Shown here: positions 16,844 through 25,093 of the stretch, piece after piece
Numbering within the stretch: position 1 is the first letter of the stretch
Layout: each line of letters opens with the position of its first letter
Source: Rhizobiaceae bacterium MnEN-MB40S
GTDB lineage: Bacteria; Pseudomonadota; Alphaproteobacteria; Rhizobiales; Rhizobiaceae
Direction of reading: 5' to 3'
DNA: 64,000 nt
Assembly: GCA_024343425.1 (NCBI GenBank)
Contig: BRLC01000016.1
Span: forward strand, 124,001 to 188,000
Program-made: the position numbers and the translations under genes
Notes under the pieces: generated by a model
Seen by the model: the letters and a program-made list of their open reading frames with translations, nothing else
Databases searched by the model: none
Told to the model about the DNA's origin: nothing

Positions 16844-18082
16844 ATGAGCGCAAAGACACTGACCGAGAAATTGGCCGTCCTCGCGGACGCGGCGAAATAC
16901 GACGCCTCTTGCGCGTCCAGCGGTACGACCAGGCGTCACTCCACCCCGCAAGGAGGGCTTGGGTCGACAGAAGGCTCGGGCATCTGCCACGCCTATGCGC
17001 CGGATGGCCGATGCATTTCGCTTCTCAAGATCCTGATGACCAATTTCTGCGTCTACGACTGCGTCTACTGCGTCAATCGTGTGTCCAGCAACGTCGAACG
17101 CGCCCGGTTCACGCCGGAGGAGGTGGTCTGGCTGACCATCGAATTCTACCGTCGCAATTATATCGAGGGACTGTTTCTGTCGTCAGGAATAATACGATCG
17201 CCGGATGACACGATGTCGGACATGATCAGGATTGCGCGGGACCTCCGGCAGAAGCAGAATTTCCGCGGCTATATCCATCTGAAGACAATTCCGAACGCGT
17301 CCGCTGCCCTCGTGGAAGAAGCGGGGCTTTACGCCGACCGGTTGTCAATCAATATCGAATTGCCCTCCGACCGGTCCCTGGAGAGCTATGCGCCGGAAAA
17401 GAAGCCGGCCGCCATCCGCAGATCTATGGCCGATCTGCGGATCAAGATGGAGGAGCACGGGGAGCCGACCCTTCGGACGAAACGGAAGAAACGCTTCGTG
17501 CCGGCAGGCCAAAGCACGCAGATGATCATCGGCGCGGACGGTTCCAGCGATCACCGGATTTTGCAGCGAAGCGCAGGACTGTACAGTGGCTATGGCCTGA
17601 GACGGGTCTATTATTCGGCCTTCAGTCCGATACCGGACGCCTCCGCGAAGCTGCCTCTTTTGAAACCGCCGCTCATGCGCGAGCACCGGCTTTACCAGGC
17701 TGACTGGCTGTTGCGCTTTTATGGCTTCGGGGTGGACGAAATCCTTCAGGGCGCGCCTCAGGGAATGCTCGATATCCGGATGGATCCGAAACTCGCCTGG
17801 GCGTTGCGCAACCGGCATCTGTTCCCGGTCGATGTGAATCGCGCCGACCGGTCGATGCTGCTGCGGGTGCCAGGGTTCGGAAGCCGCACCGTCTCGCGCG
17901 TTCTGCAGGCCCGCAGGCGGATGACACTGCGATATGGCGATCTGCTGAGGATCGGCGCGCGTATGAACTTGGCTAAACCTTTTGTGGTCGTTCCCGACTG
18001 GCTTCCGTCGAAGCTGATCGAGGACTCCAATCTGGAAGCGCGCTTTCTTGGACAACCGAAGCAGATGGATCTGTTTGCATGA
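16844..18082 (+). CDS. Putative DNA modification/repair radical SAM protein
   Basis: A 412-residue radical SAM protein of the family that occurs beside DUF4130/UdgX genes (TIGR03916-like). The cluster-binding CxxxCxxC is C69, C73, C76 in TNFCVYDCVYCVNR. The C-terminus (about 325-395) carries helix-hairpin-helix features, DVNRADRSMLLRVPGFGSRTVSRVL, suited to DNA binding. The likely role is chemistry on damaged or modified DNA, but the reaction is not known. It has an SOS box immediately upstream and overlaps the next gene by four bases (ATGA), so the two proteins are translationally coupled. No strong ribosome-binding site is visible before the ATG. Confidence 0.9.
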   Translation: MSAKTLTEKLAVLADAAKYDASCASSGTTRRHSTPQGGLGSTEGSGICHAYAPDGRCISLLKILMTNFCVYDCVYCVNRVSSNVERARFTPEEVVWLTIEFYRRNYIEGLFLSSGIIRSPDDTMSDMIRIARDLRQKQNFRGYIHLKTIPNASAALVEEAGLYADRLSINIELPSDRSLESYAPEKKPAAIRRSMADLRIKMEEHGEPTLRTKRKKRFVPAGQSTQMIIGADGSSDHRILQRSAGLYSGYGLRRVYYSAFSPIPDASAKLPLLKPPLMREHRLYQADWLLRFYGFGVDEILQGAPQGMLDIRMDPKLAWALRNRHLFPVDVNRADRSMLLRVPGFGSRTVSRVLQARRRMTLRYGDLLRIGARMNLAKPFVVVPDWLPSKLIEDSNLEARFLGQPKQMDLFA

Positions 18083-19575
18083 AAGAGGTCCATGTTCCGA
18101 TGATCGGCGCATGGGACGCCTGGCGTCGGGAATCACGTCGGTTGATGGACATGGGCGTGCCGCCCGAGGCGGTCCTTTGGCGCTTTGACGATGAGGAGAC
18201 CGTTTTCCGGGCGCTCCTTGAACCTCCGGACACATTAAAGGAGCCCGCCGGACGACAGCTTCTCGTTCCACGAGCCTTTCTGACACTGGCGGAGACGGTG
18301 ATCTGTCACAGCCAGCCCAGCCGGTTCTCGCGGCTTTACCGGGTCCTTGCCCGGCTGCAGAAAAACCGAAATCTGCTGCAGCTTCCGACCGATCAGGATG
18401 TTCATGCGCTGCGGTCGATGGAAAAAGCCGTCCGGCGCGATGCGCACAAGATGAAGGCCTTCGTGCGCTTTCGGGAACTTGAAGCCCGTCCCGGTCAGCG
18501 TCGGCGCTTCGGGGCCTGGTTCGAACCCTCCCACCACGTCGTCGAGCGAGTAGCGCCCTTTTTTGCCCGCCGGTTTGCGGACATGGACTGGGTCATCGCG
18601 ACCCCAGGCGTGACCGTGACATACAATGACGGCGCGCTTGCGTTCGAGCGGACGTCTGATGTTCCCCGTTACGGTGAGGACATGACCGAAGCGCTGTGGA
18701 AGACATATTTCAGCTCCATCTTCAATCCCGCAAGACTCAAACTGCAGGCCATGACGTCGGAAATGCCGAAAAAATACTGGCGTAATCTTCCGGAGGCCGA
18801 GCTCATTCCCGATCTGACTCGCAAGGCGCTTAAGCGCGAGGCGCAGATGCTGAACGCCCCGCCATCATCGATGCCGCGGTGGGCGGAGATTATGAAGGCG
18901 CGGGCGATCGACATGCGATCCCAAACGGATGATGCCGAAGCGCCGCCTCACTCCATGGAAGCAGGGCGGCATGCGGTTCATGAGTGCCGCCGTTGCCCTC
19001 TGCACGAGTGTGCGACGCAAGCCGTTTTCGGAGAGGGGCCTGCGCCCGCGCGCCTGATGCTCGTCGGCGAACAGCCCGGCGACGAGGAAGACCTGGCTGG
19101 TCGGCCTTTCGTCGGACCCGCCGGTCGCTTGCTGGCCGACATTGCATCCGAGGCCGGACTTGATCGGTCGCAATGCTACGTCACCAATGCGGTGAAACAT
19201 TTCAAATTCCAGCCGAGGGGCAAGCGACGTATCCATCAGAGGCCGAATACGCAGGAAATCCAGCGGTGCCGATGGTGGCTTGACTTCGAACTCGACAAGG
19301 TTCGCCCGCAACTGGTCGTGGCGCTCGGAGCGACGGCGGCTCGAGCCTTGACGGGAGACGGCCGGGCCATTCGCGAGAGAAGCGGGAAGATCGAAAAGCG
19401 GGTGGACAATATTCCGGTCCTGATCACGATCCATCCGTCGGCCATTTTGCGAACGCCGGACCGGCAGGCTGCAATTGAACTCAGATCCGCCCTGAGGCGC
19501 GACCTCGAGCGAGCTGCAGCGTTTCTCTGTCAGTCGCAGGAAATGCGATCGCATGCTGCAATAAAGGGTTCCTGA
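18079..19575 (+). CDS. udgX: DUF4130-UdgX fusion: uracil-DNA-binding glycosylase-like protein
   Basis: A 498-residue two-part protein. Residues 1 to about 270 match DUF4130 (TIGR03915-like), the usual partner of the adjacent radical SAM family. From about 300 a UdgX domain follows: iron-sulfur cysteines in ECRRCPLHEC, the active-site motif GEQPGDEEDLAGRPFVGPAGR, the UdgX-specific loop KRRIH at about 382-386 and the IHPSAILR motif. Mycobacterial UdgX covalently traps uracil-containing DNA through the His of KRRIH; that His is present here. Fusion plus overlap with the radical SAM gene implies a joint DNA repair function, inducible by damage if the SOS box is real. Confidence 0.92.
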   Translation: MKEVHVPMIGAWDAWRRESRRLMDMGVPPEAVLWRFDDEETVFRALLEPPDTLKEPAGRQLLVPRAFLTLAETVICHSQPSRFSRLYRVLARLQKNRNLLQLPTDQDVHALRSMEKAVRRDAHKMKAFVRFRELEARPGQRRRFGAWFEPSHHVVERVAPFFARRFADMDWVIATPGVTVTYNDGALAFERTSDVPRYGEDMTEALWKTYFSSIFNPARLKLQAMTSEMPKKYWRNLPEAELIPDLTRKALKREAQMLNAPPSSMPRWAEIMKARAIDMRSQTDDAEAPPHSMEAGRHAVHECRRCPLHECATQAVFGEGPAPARLMLVGEQPGDEEDLAGRPFVGPAGRLLADIASEAGLDRSQCYVTNAVKHFKFQPRGKRRIHQRPNTQEIQRCRWWLDFELDKVRPQLVVALGATAARALTGDGRAIRERSGKIEKRVDNIPVLITIHPSAILRTPDRQAAIELRSALRRDLERAAAFLCQSQEMRSHAAIKGS

Positions 19576-19576
19576 A

Positions 19577-19936
19577 TCAGGCCGCCTGGAGGATCTTCTC
19601 GACTTCGTTGACGAGATCGCGCAGATGGAAGGGCTTGGAAAGCACCTTGGCGTCGCGCGGGGTATTCGATTCGGGATTGAGCGCGACAGCGGCGAAGCCG
19701 GTGATGAACATGACCTTGAGGTCGGGATCGAGCTCGGTCGCGCGGCGGGCGAGTTCGATGCCGTCCATCTCCGGCATCACGATATCGGTGAGCAAGAGCG
19801 AAAAAGGCTCCTCGCGCAGCCGCTCATAGGCGCTTGCGCCATTGTCGTACGCCTGAACCGCATAGCCCGCTTTTTCAAGAGCCTTGACCAGAAAACGACG
19901 CATGTCGCTGTCGTCTTCAGCAAGAAGTATTTTCAT
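19577..19936 (-). CDS. cpdR: CpdR-like single-domain response regulator
   Basis: A 119-residue receiver domain with no output domain. The acidic pair EDD, the phosphoacceptor Asp in LLLTDIVMPEMDG, Thr in FITGFAA and Lys in VLSKPFHL are all present. In Caulobacter and rhizobia CpdR is phosphorylated through the CckA-ChpT relay and, when unphosphorylated, directs ClpXP to cell-cycle substrates. GGGAG precedes the ATG at 19936. The gene is convergent with the UdgX gene, one base apart, and divergent from N-formylglutamate amidohydrolase. Confidence 0.88.
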   Translation of the reverse strand: MKILLAEDDSDMRRFLVKALEKAGYAVQAYDNGASAYERLREEPFSLLLTDIVMPEMDGIELARRATELDPDLKVMFITGFAAVALNPESNTPRDAKVLSKPFHLRDLVNEVEKILQAA

Positions 19937-20363
19937 CGCACTCCCCGTGTCCATCCCTTGCAATCAACCCGTTCCCGTGAATCCGGATCAGCGTCGCCCC
20001 GTCCGGAATCCGGATATCACGCGGCCTTGTCCAAGGGAACCGGATTGTCATCACTTTTGCGGTTCCAGGCGCCGGCGATGGGCGACCGCGCGATGTCCGA
20101 CCCGGCGACCGTCTCCGGCTCTGTCCCGCCATTCAAGCGCAACATGGTAAATATCCGGTTTACACGCGGCGGGCCGCAGTCCGATCCGGCGTCTTCCGGC
20201 GCGCGAGACCCGAAGAGTGCTGTATGCGGGACACACAGTCCCGGCAATTGCGGTTTCGCTCGTTCATCGGCTCTGGACTCGTTCATGTCCAACTGGCAAC
20301 ATGTGCCTGACTCGGCTGCATTTTTGCTGCGGGGCGCAGGGTGCGCCAGCGTGCGGCGACGGG
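19937..20363. other. Divergent region cpdR / N-formylglutamate amidohydrolase
   Basis: About 430 bases. The region is GC-rich, shows several imperfect short inverted repeats and must contain the cpdR promoter. A 117-codon open frame on the minus strand (20017-20370) has no signal, domain or ribosome-binding site I can recognise. I make no gene call. Confidence 0.4.
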
Positions 20364-21257
20364 ATGACAAAAGTGATTGAAAACAGTTTCTCAGAGCAAC
20401 GGCCCTTCGAGGTGCAGGCGCCTGTGGAACAGATCGTCCCGTTCGTCTTCAATTCGCCCCATAGCGGCCGTCACTATCCGGGCGATTTCATCGCCTCCTC
20501 CCGGCTCGACGCACACACGATCCGCGTCTCGGAAGACTATTTTGTCGATGAACTTTTCGGAAGCGCGCCGTTCTACGGAGCGCCGCTGCTGGTCGCGCAT
20601 TTTCCGCGCGCCTTCCTGGATGTGAATCGCGAGCCCTACGAGCTCGATCCGACGATGTTTGAAGGCTCCCTGCCGCATTATGTCAACAGCAATTCGGTGC
20701 GGGTCGCCGGCGGCCTCGGCACGATTCCCCGGCTTGTGGCCGAGAATCTGGAAATCTACCACACGCCGATGCCCATCGAAGACGCGCTCGATCGTATCGA
20801 ATCCTTCTATCGGCCCTATCACAACTGTCTTCGCAATCTGATCGTCAGCACGCACGCCGCCTTCGGCGCCTGCGTGCTTGTCGACTGTCACTCCATGCCG
20901 GCCCATGCGCAGTCCGGGTCCCGGAACCGGCCGGATTTTGTCATCGGAGACCGGTTTGGCACCAGCGCCTCCGACGCGGTGTCACAGTCGGCGATATCGC
21001 TGCTGAAGGATCTCGGCTACACGGTGGCGCGCAACAAGCCCTATGCCGGCGGCTTTATCACCGAGCATTACGGCCGGCCGCGCCGCGGGCTGCATGCACT
21101 GCAGATCGAGATCAATCGTGGCCTATATGTCGACGAGCAGACTTTTCAGAAGAACGCCGGTTTCGAGCGGCTGCAGGGCGATCTCGCCCGTTTTGTCGAT
21201 CGCCTGACCGCCGAATTCTGCCAGGAACCGGACAGTATCGCCCTGGCGGCGGAGTAA
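20364..21257 (+). CDS. N-formylglutamate amidohydrolase family protein
   Basis: A 297-residue zinc hydrolase of the HutG/DUF1826-like N-formylglutamate amidohydrolase family, which cleaves N-formyl-L-glutamate to formate and glutamate. Marks are FNSPHSGRHYP near the N-terminus, DVNREPYELDPTMF and the metal-binding VDCHSMP. No hut genes are nearby, so a role in histidine breakdown is not shown by context. The ribosome-binding site is weak; the ATG at 20364 was chosen because the family start lies here and the open frame upstream has no conserved sequence. Confidence 0.88.
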   Translation: MTKVIENSFSEQRPFEVQAPVEQIVPFVFNSPHSGRHYPGDFIASSRLDAHTIRVSEDYFVDELFGSAPFYGAPLLVAHFPRAFLDVNREPYELDPTMFEGSLPHYVNSNSVRVAGGLGTIPRLVAENLEIYHTPMPIEDALDRIESFYRPYHNCLRNLIVSTHAAFGACVLVDCHSMPAHAQSGSRNRPDFVIGDRFGTSASDAVSQSAISLLKDLGYTVARNKPYAGGFITEHYGRPRRGLHALQIEINRGLYVDEQTFQKNAGFERLQGDLARFVDRLTAEFCQEPDSIALAAE

Positions 21258-21272
21258 TCCATCGTTTTTCTC

Positions 21273-21351
21273 AAAAAAAGACCGCGCCTTTCGGAGCGGT
21301 CAAATCTAGGGAGGAAACGCCCGATAAGGGCATATGCAGCCGTTGACTGCG
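21273..21351 (-). ncRNA. Candidate small RNA with anti-Shine-Dalgarno motif
   Basis: The minus strand has a near-consensus promoter, TTGACT (21386-21381), 17 bases, TATAAA (21363-21358), giving a predicted start near 21351. The transcript would fold into hairpin 1 (21350-21336, GCAG/CTGC), hairpin 2 (21331-21319, GCCC/GGGC), an unpaired stretch with TTTCCTCCCT (complement of 21308-21317) and a terminator hairpin GACCGC/GCGGTC (21301-21280) followed by seven U. The architecture matches Hfq-type trans-acting RNAs of rhizobia that carry CCUCCC anti-SD motifs. No protein is encoded. About 80 nt. Confidence 0.7.
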
Positions 21352-21543
21352 ACTCCATTTATATTGCTGCATTGCACAATAGTCAAGCATATTTCGTTAA
21401 TTTGTTCGCATGCGCAAAAATTAGGCAAATCAACAGGGTTTCATTCGCAGGGTTTTGCGATAAGACACGTCTGGAGCCGACTGAAAACGCCAACGCTTTG
21501 CAGCATAATGTCATGAAAAACAATATAATAGCAGGATGAGTCG

Positions 21544-22317
21544 ATGAAACCGGATCTGGAATTTCTGCACAGGCTGGCCGATGTCGCCGCGCGCGAGACC
21601 CTTCCGCGGTTTCGGGTGTCTTCAGAAGTTACCAACAAGGAAACTGCGGGTTTTGATCCGGTGACGGAAGCCGACCGCGCCGCGGAGGCGGCGATTCGCG
21701 CGTTGATCACCGAGCGGTTTCCCGACCACGGCATTCTTGGCGAGGAACACGGCTCTGAAGGGCTCGATCGTGAGTTTGTCTGGGTGATTGATCCGATCGA
21801 CGGCACGCGCGCCTATATTTCCGGGGTGCCGTTGTGGGGCACGCTGATCGGTCTATATCACAATGGCCGCGCCGTGATGGGTTTGATGGACCAGCCCTTC
21901 ACACGCGAACGCTATATTTCAGACGGCGCCCGCTGCTTCTATCGTGGTCCGGAAGGCGAGCGGCGACTGTCCGCCCGCAAGGGCCTGAGCCTTGCCGAAG
22001 CGACCCTCTTCACGACGTCTCCCTTCCTGTTTTCGAGTACCCATATCGATCGGTTCCGCGCTGTCCAGAACAAGGTCAATCTCAGTCGATACGGTTGCGA
22101 TTGCTACGCCTATGCTTTGGTTGCAGCCGGCCATGCCGATATCGTCGTCGAAAGCGGTCTCAAGCCCTACGATATCGCGGGCCTTATTCCGGTGCTGGAA
22201 GGCGCCGGCGCCATCGTCACGGACTGGAACGGCAATCGGCCGGAACAGGGCGGCGATATCGTCGCCGCGGGATGCGAAAAGCTGCATGCCGAGGCCCTCG
22301 AACTTCTCGCAGGCTGA
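21544..22317 (+). CDS. hisN: Histidinol-phosphatase, inositol monophosphatase type
   Basis: A 257-residue member of the inositol monophosphatase superfamily, predicted to dephosphorylate histidinol phosphate in histidine synthesis. Metal ligands are seen in GEEHG, in WVIDPIDGTRAYISG and in the C-terminal KPYDIAGLIPVLEGAGAIVTDW. Length and the FVWVIDPIDGTRAYISGVPL block fit HisN rather than CysQ or SuhB, though substrate cannot be proved from sequence. AGGA precedes the ATG by seven bases. The GNAT gene follows after one base. Confidence 0.85.
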   Translation: MKPDLEFLHRLADVAARETLPRFRVSSEVTNKETAGFDPVTEADRAAEAAIRALITERFPDHGILGEEHGSEGLDREFVWVIDPIDGTRAYISGVPLWGTLIGLYHNGRAVMGLMDQPFTRERYISDGARCFYRGPEGERRLSARKGLSLAEATLFTTSPFLFSSTHIDRFRAVQNKVNLSRYGCDCYAYALVAAGHADIVVESGLKPYDIAGLIPVLEGAGAIVTDWNGNRPEQGGDIVAAGCEKLHAEALELLAG

Positions 22318-22318
22318 C

Positions 22319-22768
22319 ATGCGGATCCGGCCGGCGACGACTCGCGATGAAGATGACATTCGAGGCTGCGCCGAGGACGCCTACCGGCAATACGTCGCGG
22401 CGATCGGCCGGAAGCCGGCGCCAATGGTCGCGGATTTTGAAGCTCAGATACGCGAAGGCCATATCCATATTGCGGAGGACGAGGATGGCGGAACACTTGG
22501 CTTTATCGTGTTCTTTCCCCGCGACGGTCACATGTTTCTGGAAAATGTCGCGGTGTTCGGTTCAGCGGCGGGCAGGGGCGTCGGCGGCGGGTTGATCGCC
22601 TTCTGCGAAGCCGAAGCAAGGCGGCGCCAATTGCCCTGTGTTCGCCTCTACACCAACGAGAAGATGACGCAGAACCTGTCTATCTATCCGCATCTTGGCT
22701 ATGTGGAGATCGGTCGACGCGAGCAGGACGGCTTCGCCCGGGTGTTCTTCGAAAAGCGGCTTATGTGA
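22319..22768 (+). CDS. GNAT-family N-acetyltransferase
   Basis: A 149-residue acetyltransferase. It begins MRIRPATTRDEDDI and contains the acetyl-CoA-binding motif A as VFGSAAGRGVGGGLIAFCEAEARRR, then VRLYTNEKMTQNLSIYPHLGYVEIGRR as motif B. The substrate is unknown. The ATG is one base after the hisN stop, so it is cotranscribed and likely coupled to hisN. Confidence 0.88.
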   Translation: MRIRPATTRDEDDIRGCAEDAYRQYVAAIGRKPAPMVADFEAQIREGHIHIAEDEDGGTLGFIVFFPRDGHMFLENVAVFGSAAGRGVGGGLIAFCEAEARRRQLPCVRLYTNEKMTQNLSIYPHLGYVEIGRREQDGFARVFFEKRLM

Positions 22769-22798
22769 ACGCGGCGGACAATGGCGTGGAGCGTGAGA

Positions 22799-23761
22799 CT
22801 ATTCGTCTGTTGAAGCCGGTTCGCCTCCGGGTATGAAAGCCTTGACGGCGGCCATGACCTGGTTCCGGTATCGGTCGGCTTCCTGAAAGAGTTCATGGCG
22901 CGCGCGGTCGATCGTGACCAGTTCGCCTGCGCGAAAATGGGTCGCCAGATCCTCGATTTCCTCGATTGGGACGATGCTGTCGCCGCCGGCCGCGAGCATG
23001 AGCGTCGGTATTCTGATAGTCGCAAGGTGTTCGGGCCGATGAACCTGTTTCATCGCTTTCAGGCATTCGAGCAGCCAGCGGAATGACGGGCCGCCGAGCG
23101 TCATTTCCGGCACGGTGTCGTAGACCGCCTTGTTGCGCAGAAACCGGTTCCGGTCATGCGTCAGGGCATTGTCCTCGAAGGTCTGGTTGATTTTCCTGTT
23201 GCCGCTGGTGGAAAGACCGCCAAGCCCGATCAGCGTCATGACGGTGGACAGCACGCGAATGGTCGACGCGCCGAGATGCGAATGGCTGAGCGCGACGAAG
23301 GGCGCAGAGACGACGAGCTTTTCTATGCGGTTGGCGAGGCGCGGCGCGGCGTGAAGCGCGATCAAACCGCCCATGGAATGGCCGATCATGAAAAAAGGCA
23401 GTCTCCCGTCAGGCAGAACAATCGTTTCGATGAACTGTTCAAGGTCGCGCGCATAGTCGGAGAACCGCCGCACATAGCCCGGCAGAGGATTGGACAGAAG
23501 ACGCTCGGAACCGCCCTGGCCGCGCCAGTCGAACGTGGCGACCCACAGGCCGTGCGCGGTCAGCTCCCGGATGGTCTCGTAATATTTCTCGATATTTTCG
23601 TTGCGGCCCTGCAGCAGGATGACCGTCCCCTTGGCGAGCGTCGCATCGGAACGGAAGATCGCGTAGCGAATCTGCTTGCCGTCATGCGCCTGCATGTAGC
23701 CGCTGATCGCGTTTTTGGGGGCCGGGTTGTCCGGCGTGTCGTGTAAGACCTGTGCGCGCAT
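22799..23761 (-). CDS. Alpha/beta hydrolase, lysophospholipase (PldB) type
   Basis: A 320-residue serine hydrolase of the lysophospholipase L2/monoacylglycerol lipase group. The oxyanion region is ILLQGRNENIEKYYE, followed by FDWRGQGGSERL and the nucleophile elbow GHSMGG. A late Asp (AAGGDSIVP) and His (RARHELFQE) complete the triad. It lacks a signal peptide, so it is probably cytoplasmic. The start at 23761 (MRAQVLHDTP) is preceded by AGG; the frame remains open to 23836 without conserved sequence. It is convergent with the GNAT gene. Confidence 0.88.
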   Translation of the reverse strand: MRAQVLHDTPDNPAPKNAISGYMQAHDGKQIRYAIFRSDATLAKGTVILLQGRNENIEKYYETIRELTAHGLWVATFDWRGQGGSERLLSNPLPGYVRRFSDYARDLEQFIETIVLPDGRLPFFMIGHSMGGLIALHAAPRLANRIEKLVVSAPFVALSHSHLGASTIRVLSTVMTLIGLGGLSTSGNRKINQTFEDNALTHDRNRFLRNKAVYDTVPEMTLGGPSFRWLLECLKAMKQVHRPEHLATIRIPTLMLAAGGDSIVPIEEIEDLATHFRAGELVTIDRARHELFQEADRYRNQVMAAVKAFIPGGEPASTDE

Positions 23762-23874
23762 GCCCTGACCTGATTTTCGAAAGGAGCCGTTTCTGCAATA
23801 ACAGTCCTTGCCAGCATTGCAAAACCTGTCGCGCATGTATCGGACAACGGCTTGATTGTCGCCCGTGAAAAAAC

Positions 23875-23903
23875 TCTTGAAATCGGTTTATTCAATCCCC
23901 AAA
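23875..23903 (+). promoter_or_regulatory. Sigma32-type heat-shock promoter of the Hsp20 gene
   Basis: CTTGAAA (23875-23881), 14 bases, then CCCCAAAT (23896-23903) differs by one base from the RpoH consensus CTTGAAA-N11-16-CCCCATnT. It is placed about 110 bases before the Hsp20 ATG, leaving room for the structured leader. Confidence 0.7.
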
Positions 23904-24009
23904 TCGATCCTGCAGGCGCCAGAACAGGGCCTGTCGGCAGGATTTCGCCAATTCGGGAATTCCGGCTGAAATACATTTACGCAAATCGTCGCTCAATGGA
24001 GGACCTATC
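23904..24009 (+). promoter_or_regulatory. ROSE-type RNA thermometer in the Hsp20 leader
   Basis: The leader ends with the ROSE signature: TCGCT (23989-23993) opposite the Shine-Dalgarno AGGA (24000-24003). GTCGCTC can pair with GGAGGAC with a single bulged G, exactly the UYGCU/AGGA arrangement known from rhizobial ROSE elements. An upstream hairpin with TCCTGC/GCAGGA arms is also present. At low temperature the ribosome site would be closed; heating opens it. Confidence 0.78.
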
Positions 24010-24468
24010 ATGCGTCACGTGGACTTTTCACCACTCTACCGTTCGACGGTCGGTTTCGATCGTCTCTTCACCATGCTCGACAGTCTGGCTCAGCCCGATC
24101 AGTCGCAGACATATCCGCCCTATAACATCGAACGCATCGACGAAAACGCCTACCGCATCACCATGGCGGTCGCCGGTTTCGCCGAAGGCGACCTTTCCGT
24201 GGAAGCCCGTGAAAACGTGCTGACCGTGAAAGGCGACAGGAATGAAAGCGAAAAGGCATCCAGCGACTACCTCTATCGCGGTATCGCCGGACGTTCCTTC
24301 GAGCGCCGCTTCCAGCTTGCAGAGCATGTGGAAGTGCGCGGCGCCAAGCTTGAGAACGGCCTGCTCCATGTCGATCTCGTCCGTGAAATTCCCGAAACGG
24401 CCAAACCGCGCCGCATCGAGATTTCAGTGGCCGATGACGCTTCAAATCAGAAGCAGATCGAAGGCTAA
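24010..24468 (+). CDS. Small heat-shock protein, Hsp20/IbpA type
   Basis: A 152-residue alpha-crystallin-domain holdase that binds unfolding proteins in the cytoplasm. The N-terminus [20 protein letters not shown] is typical of IbpA-like class A rhizobial Hsps. The crystallin domain runs from [23 protein letters not shown] to the [13 protein letters not shown] beta strands, and a C-terminal I-x-I/V-type element (RRIEISV) follows. It has both a sigma32-like promoter and a ROSE leader, so induction by heat is expected at two levels. A strong terminator follows. Confidence 0.95.
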   Translation: MRHVDFSPLYRSTVGFDRLFTMLDSLAQPDQSQTYPPYNIERIDENAYRITMAVAGFAEGDLSVEARENVLTVKGDRNESEKASSDYLYRGIAGRSFERRFQLAEHVEVRGAKLENGLLHVDLVREIPETAKPRRIEISVADDASNQKQIEG

Positions 24469-24498
24469 TTCTCGCTGAAGGATCGCCTTTTTGCGAAG

Positions 24499-24527
24499 TG
24501 CCCCGGACTCGCGTCCGGGGCATTTTT
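24499..24527 (+). terminator. Rho-independent terminator after Hsp20
   Basis: TGCCCCGGAC-TCGC-GTCCGGGGCA is a perfect 10-base-pair stem followed by TTTTT. Confidence 0.9.
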
Positions 24528-24532
24528 GGCTT

Positions 24533-25093
24533 TTATGCTCTGTTTCGCCACCAGCGTGACAGCGGGTAATCCAGAGATATGAAGCCTGGCCCCTTGATCG
24601 CAACGTAGAGCAGCGGAACAACCCAGAAGGTGCGCTGATCGAGGATATCTGTCGGCATGCGATCAAACCAGGCGCCGAGCGCAACGCCGTGGGCCGTGGC
24701 GTCGACATAGGTCTGCACGACTATGAAGATGATCATGCCGACGGCCCCGATGCGGGCGAACAGGCCAAAGATCACCAGAAGCGGCAGGATGAACTCGCCA
24801 TAGGTTCCGGCGATCACCATCAGGTGCACCGGAAAGGACAGGGCCGAAGGTTCGTTGTCAACCGCCGCCATCGCCGCTGGCGCGATCTGGAAATAAGCGC
24901 CGCTTGATATCTGGAAAAAACCAGTAATGCCGTCGCCGACCTTCGTCTTCGCCGAATTCAGATAATAAAAGTAGAGCGTCGCCGCGAATACGAATCGGCA
25001 AAACAGGCCGAAGAACCAGCCGTCGGTGATCCTTTCGACGACGCCGAAAACAGCGTTGTGAAGCTTTCGCAGCGCCTCGATGATCGTTCTCAT
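24533..25093 (-). CDS. DoxX-family membrane protein of the bufferin operon
   Basis: A 186-residue DoxX-like protein with four hydrophobic segments (about 25-45, 90-110, 115-135 and near the C-terminus). DoxX proteins are frequent last members of DUF2282-DUF692-DUF2063 operons; their function there is not settled. The ATG at 25093 overlaps the stop of the DUF2063 gene (ATGA), tying it to the operon. A stop in the 24533 region follows the convergent Hsp20 terminator closely. Confidence 0.85.
   Translation of the reverse strand: MRTIIEALRKLHNAVFGVVERITDGWFFGLFCRFVFAATLYFYYLNSAKTKVGDGITGFFQISSGAYFQIAPAAMAAVDNEPSALSFPVHLMVIAGTYGEFILPLLVIFGLFARIGAVGMIIFIVVQTYVDATAHGVALGAWFDRMPTDILDQRTFWVVPLLYVAIKGPGFISLDYPLSRWWRNRA

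Noticed and set aside
20017..20370. 117-codon minus-strand ORF between cpdR and the N-formylglutamate gene
   Set aside because: No ribosome-binding site, domain or plausible composition; overlaps the start of the real plus-strand gene.
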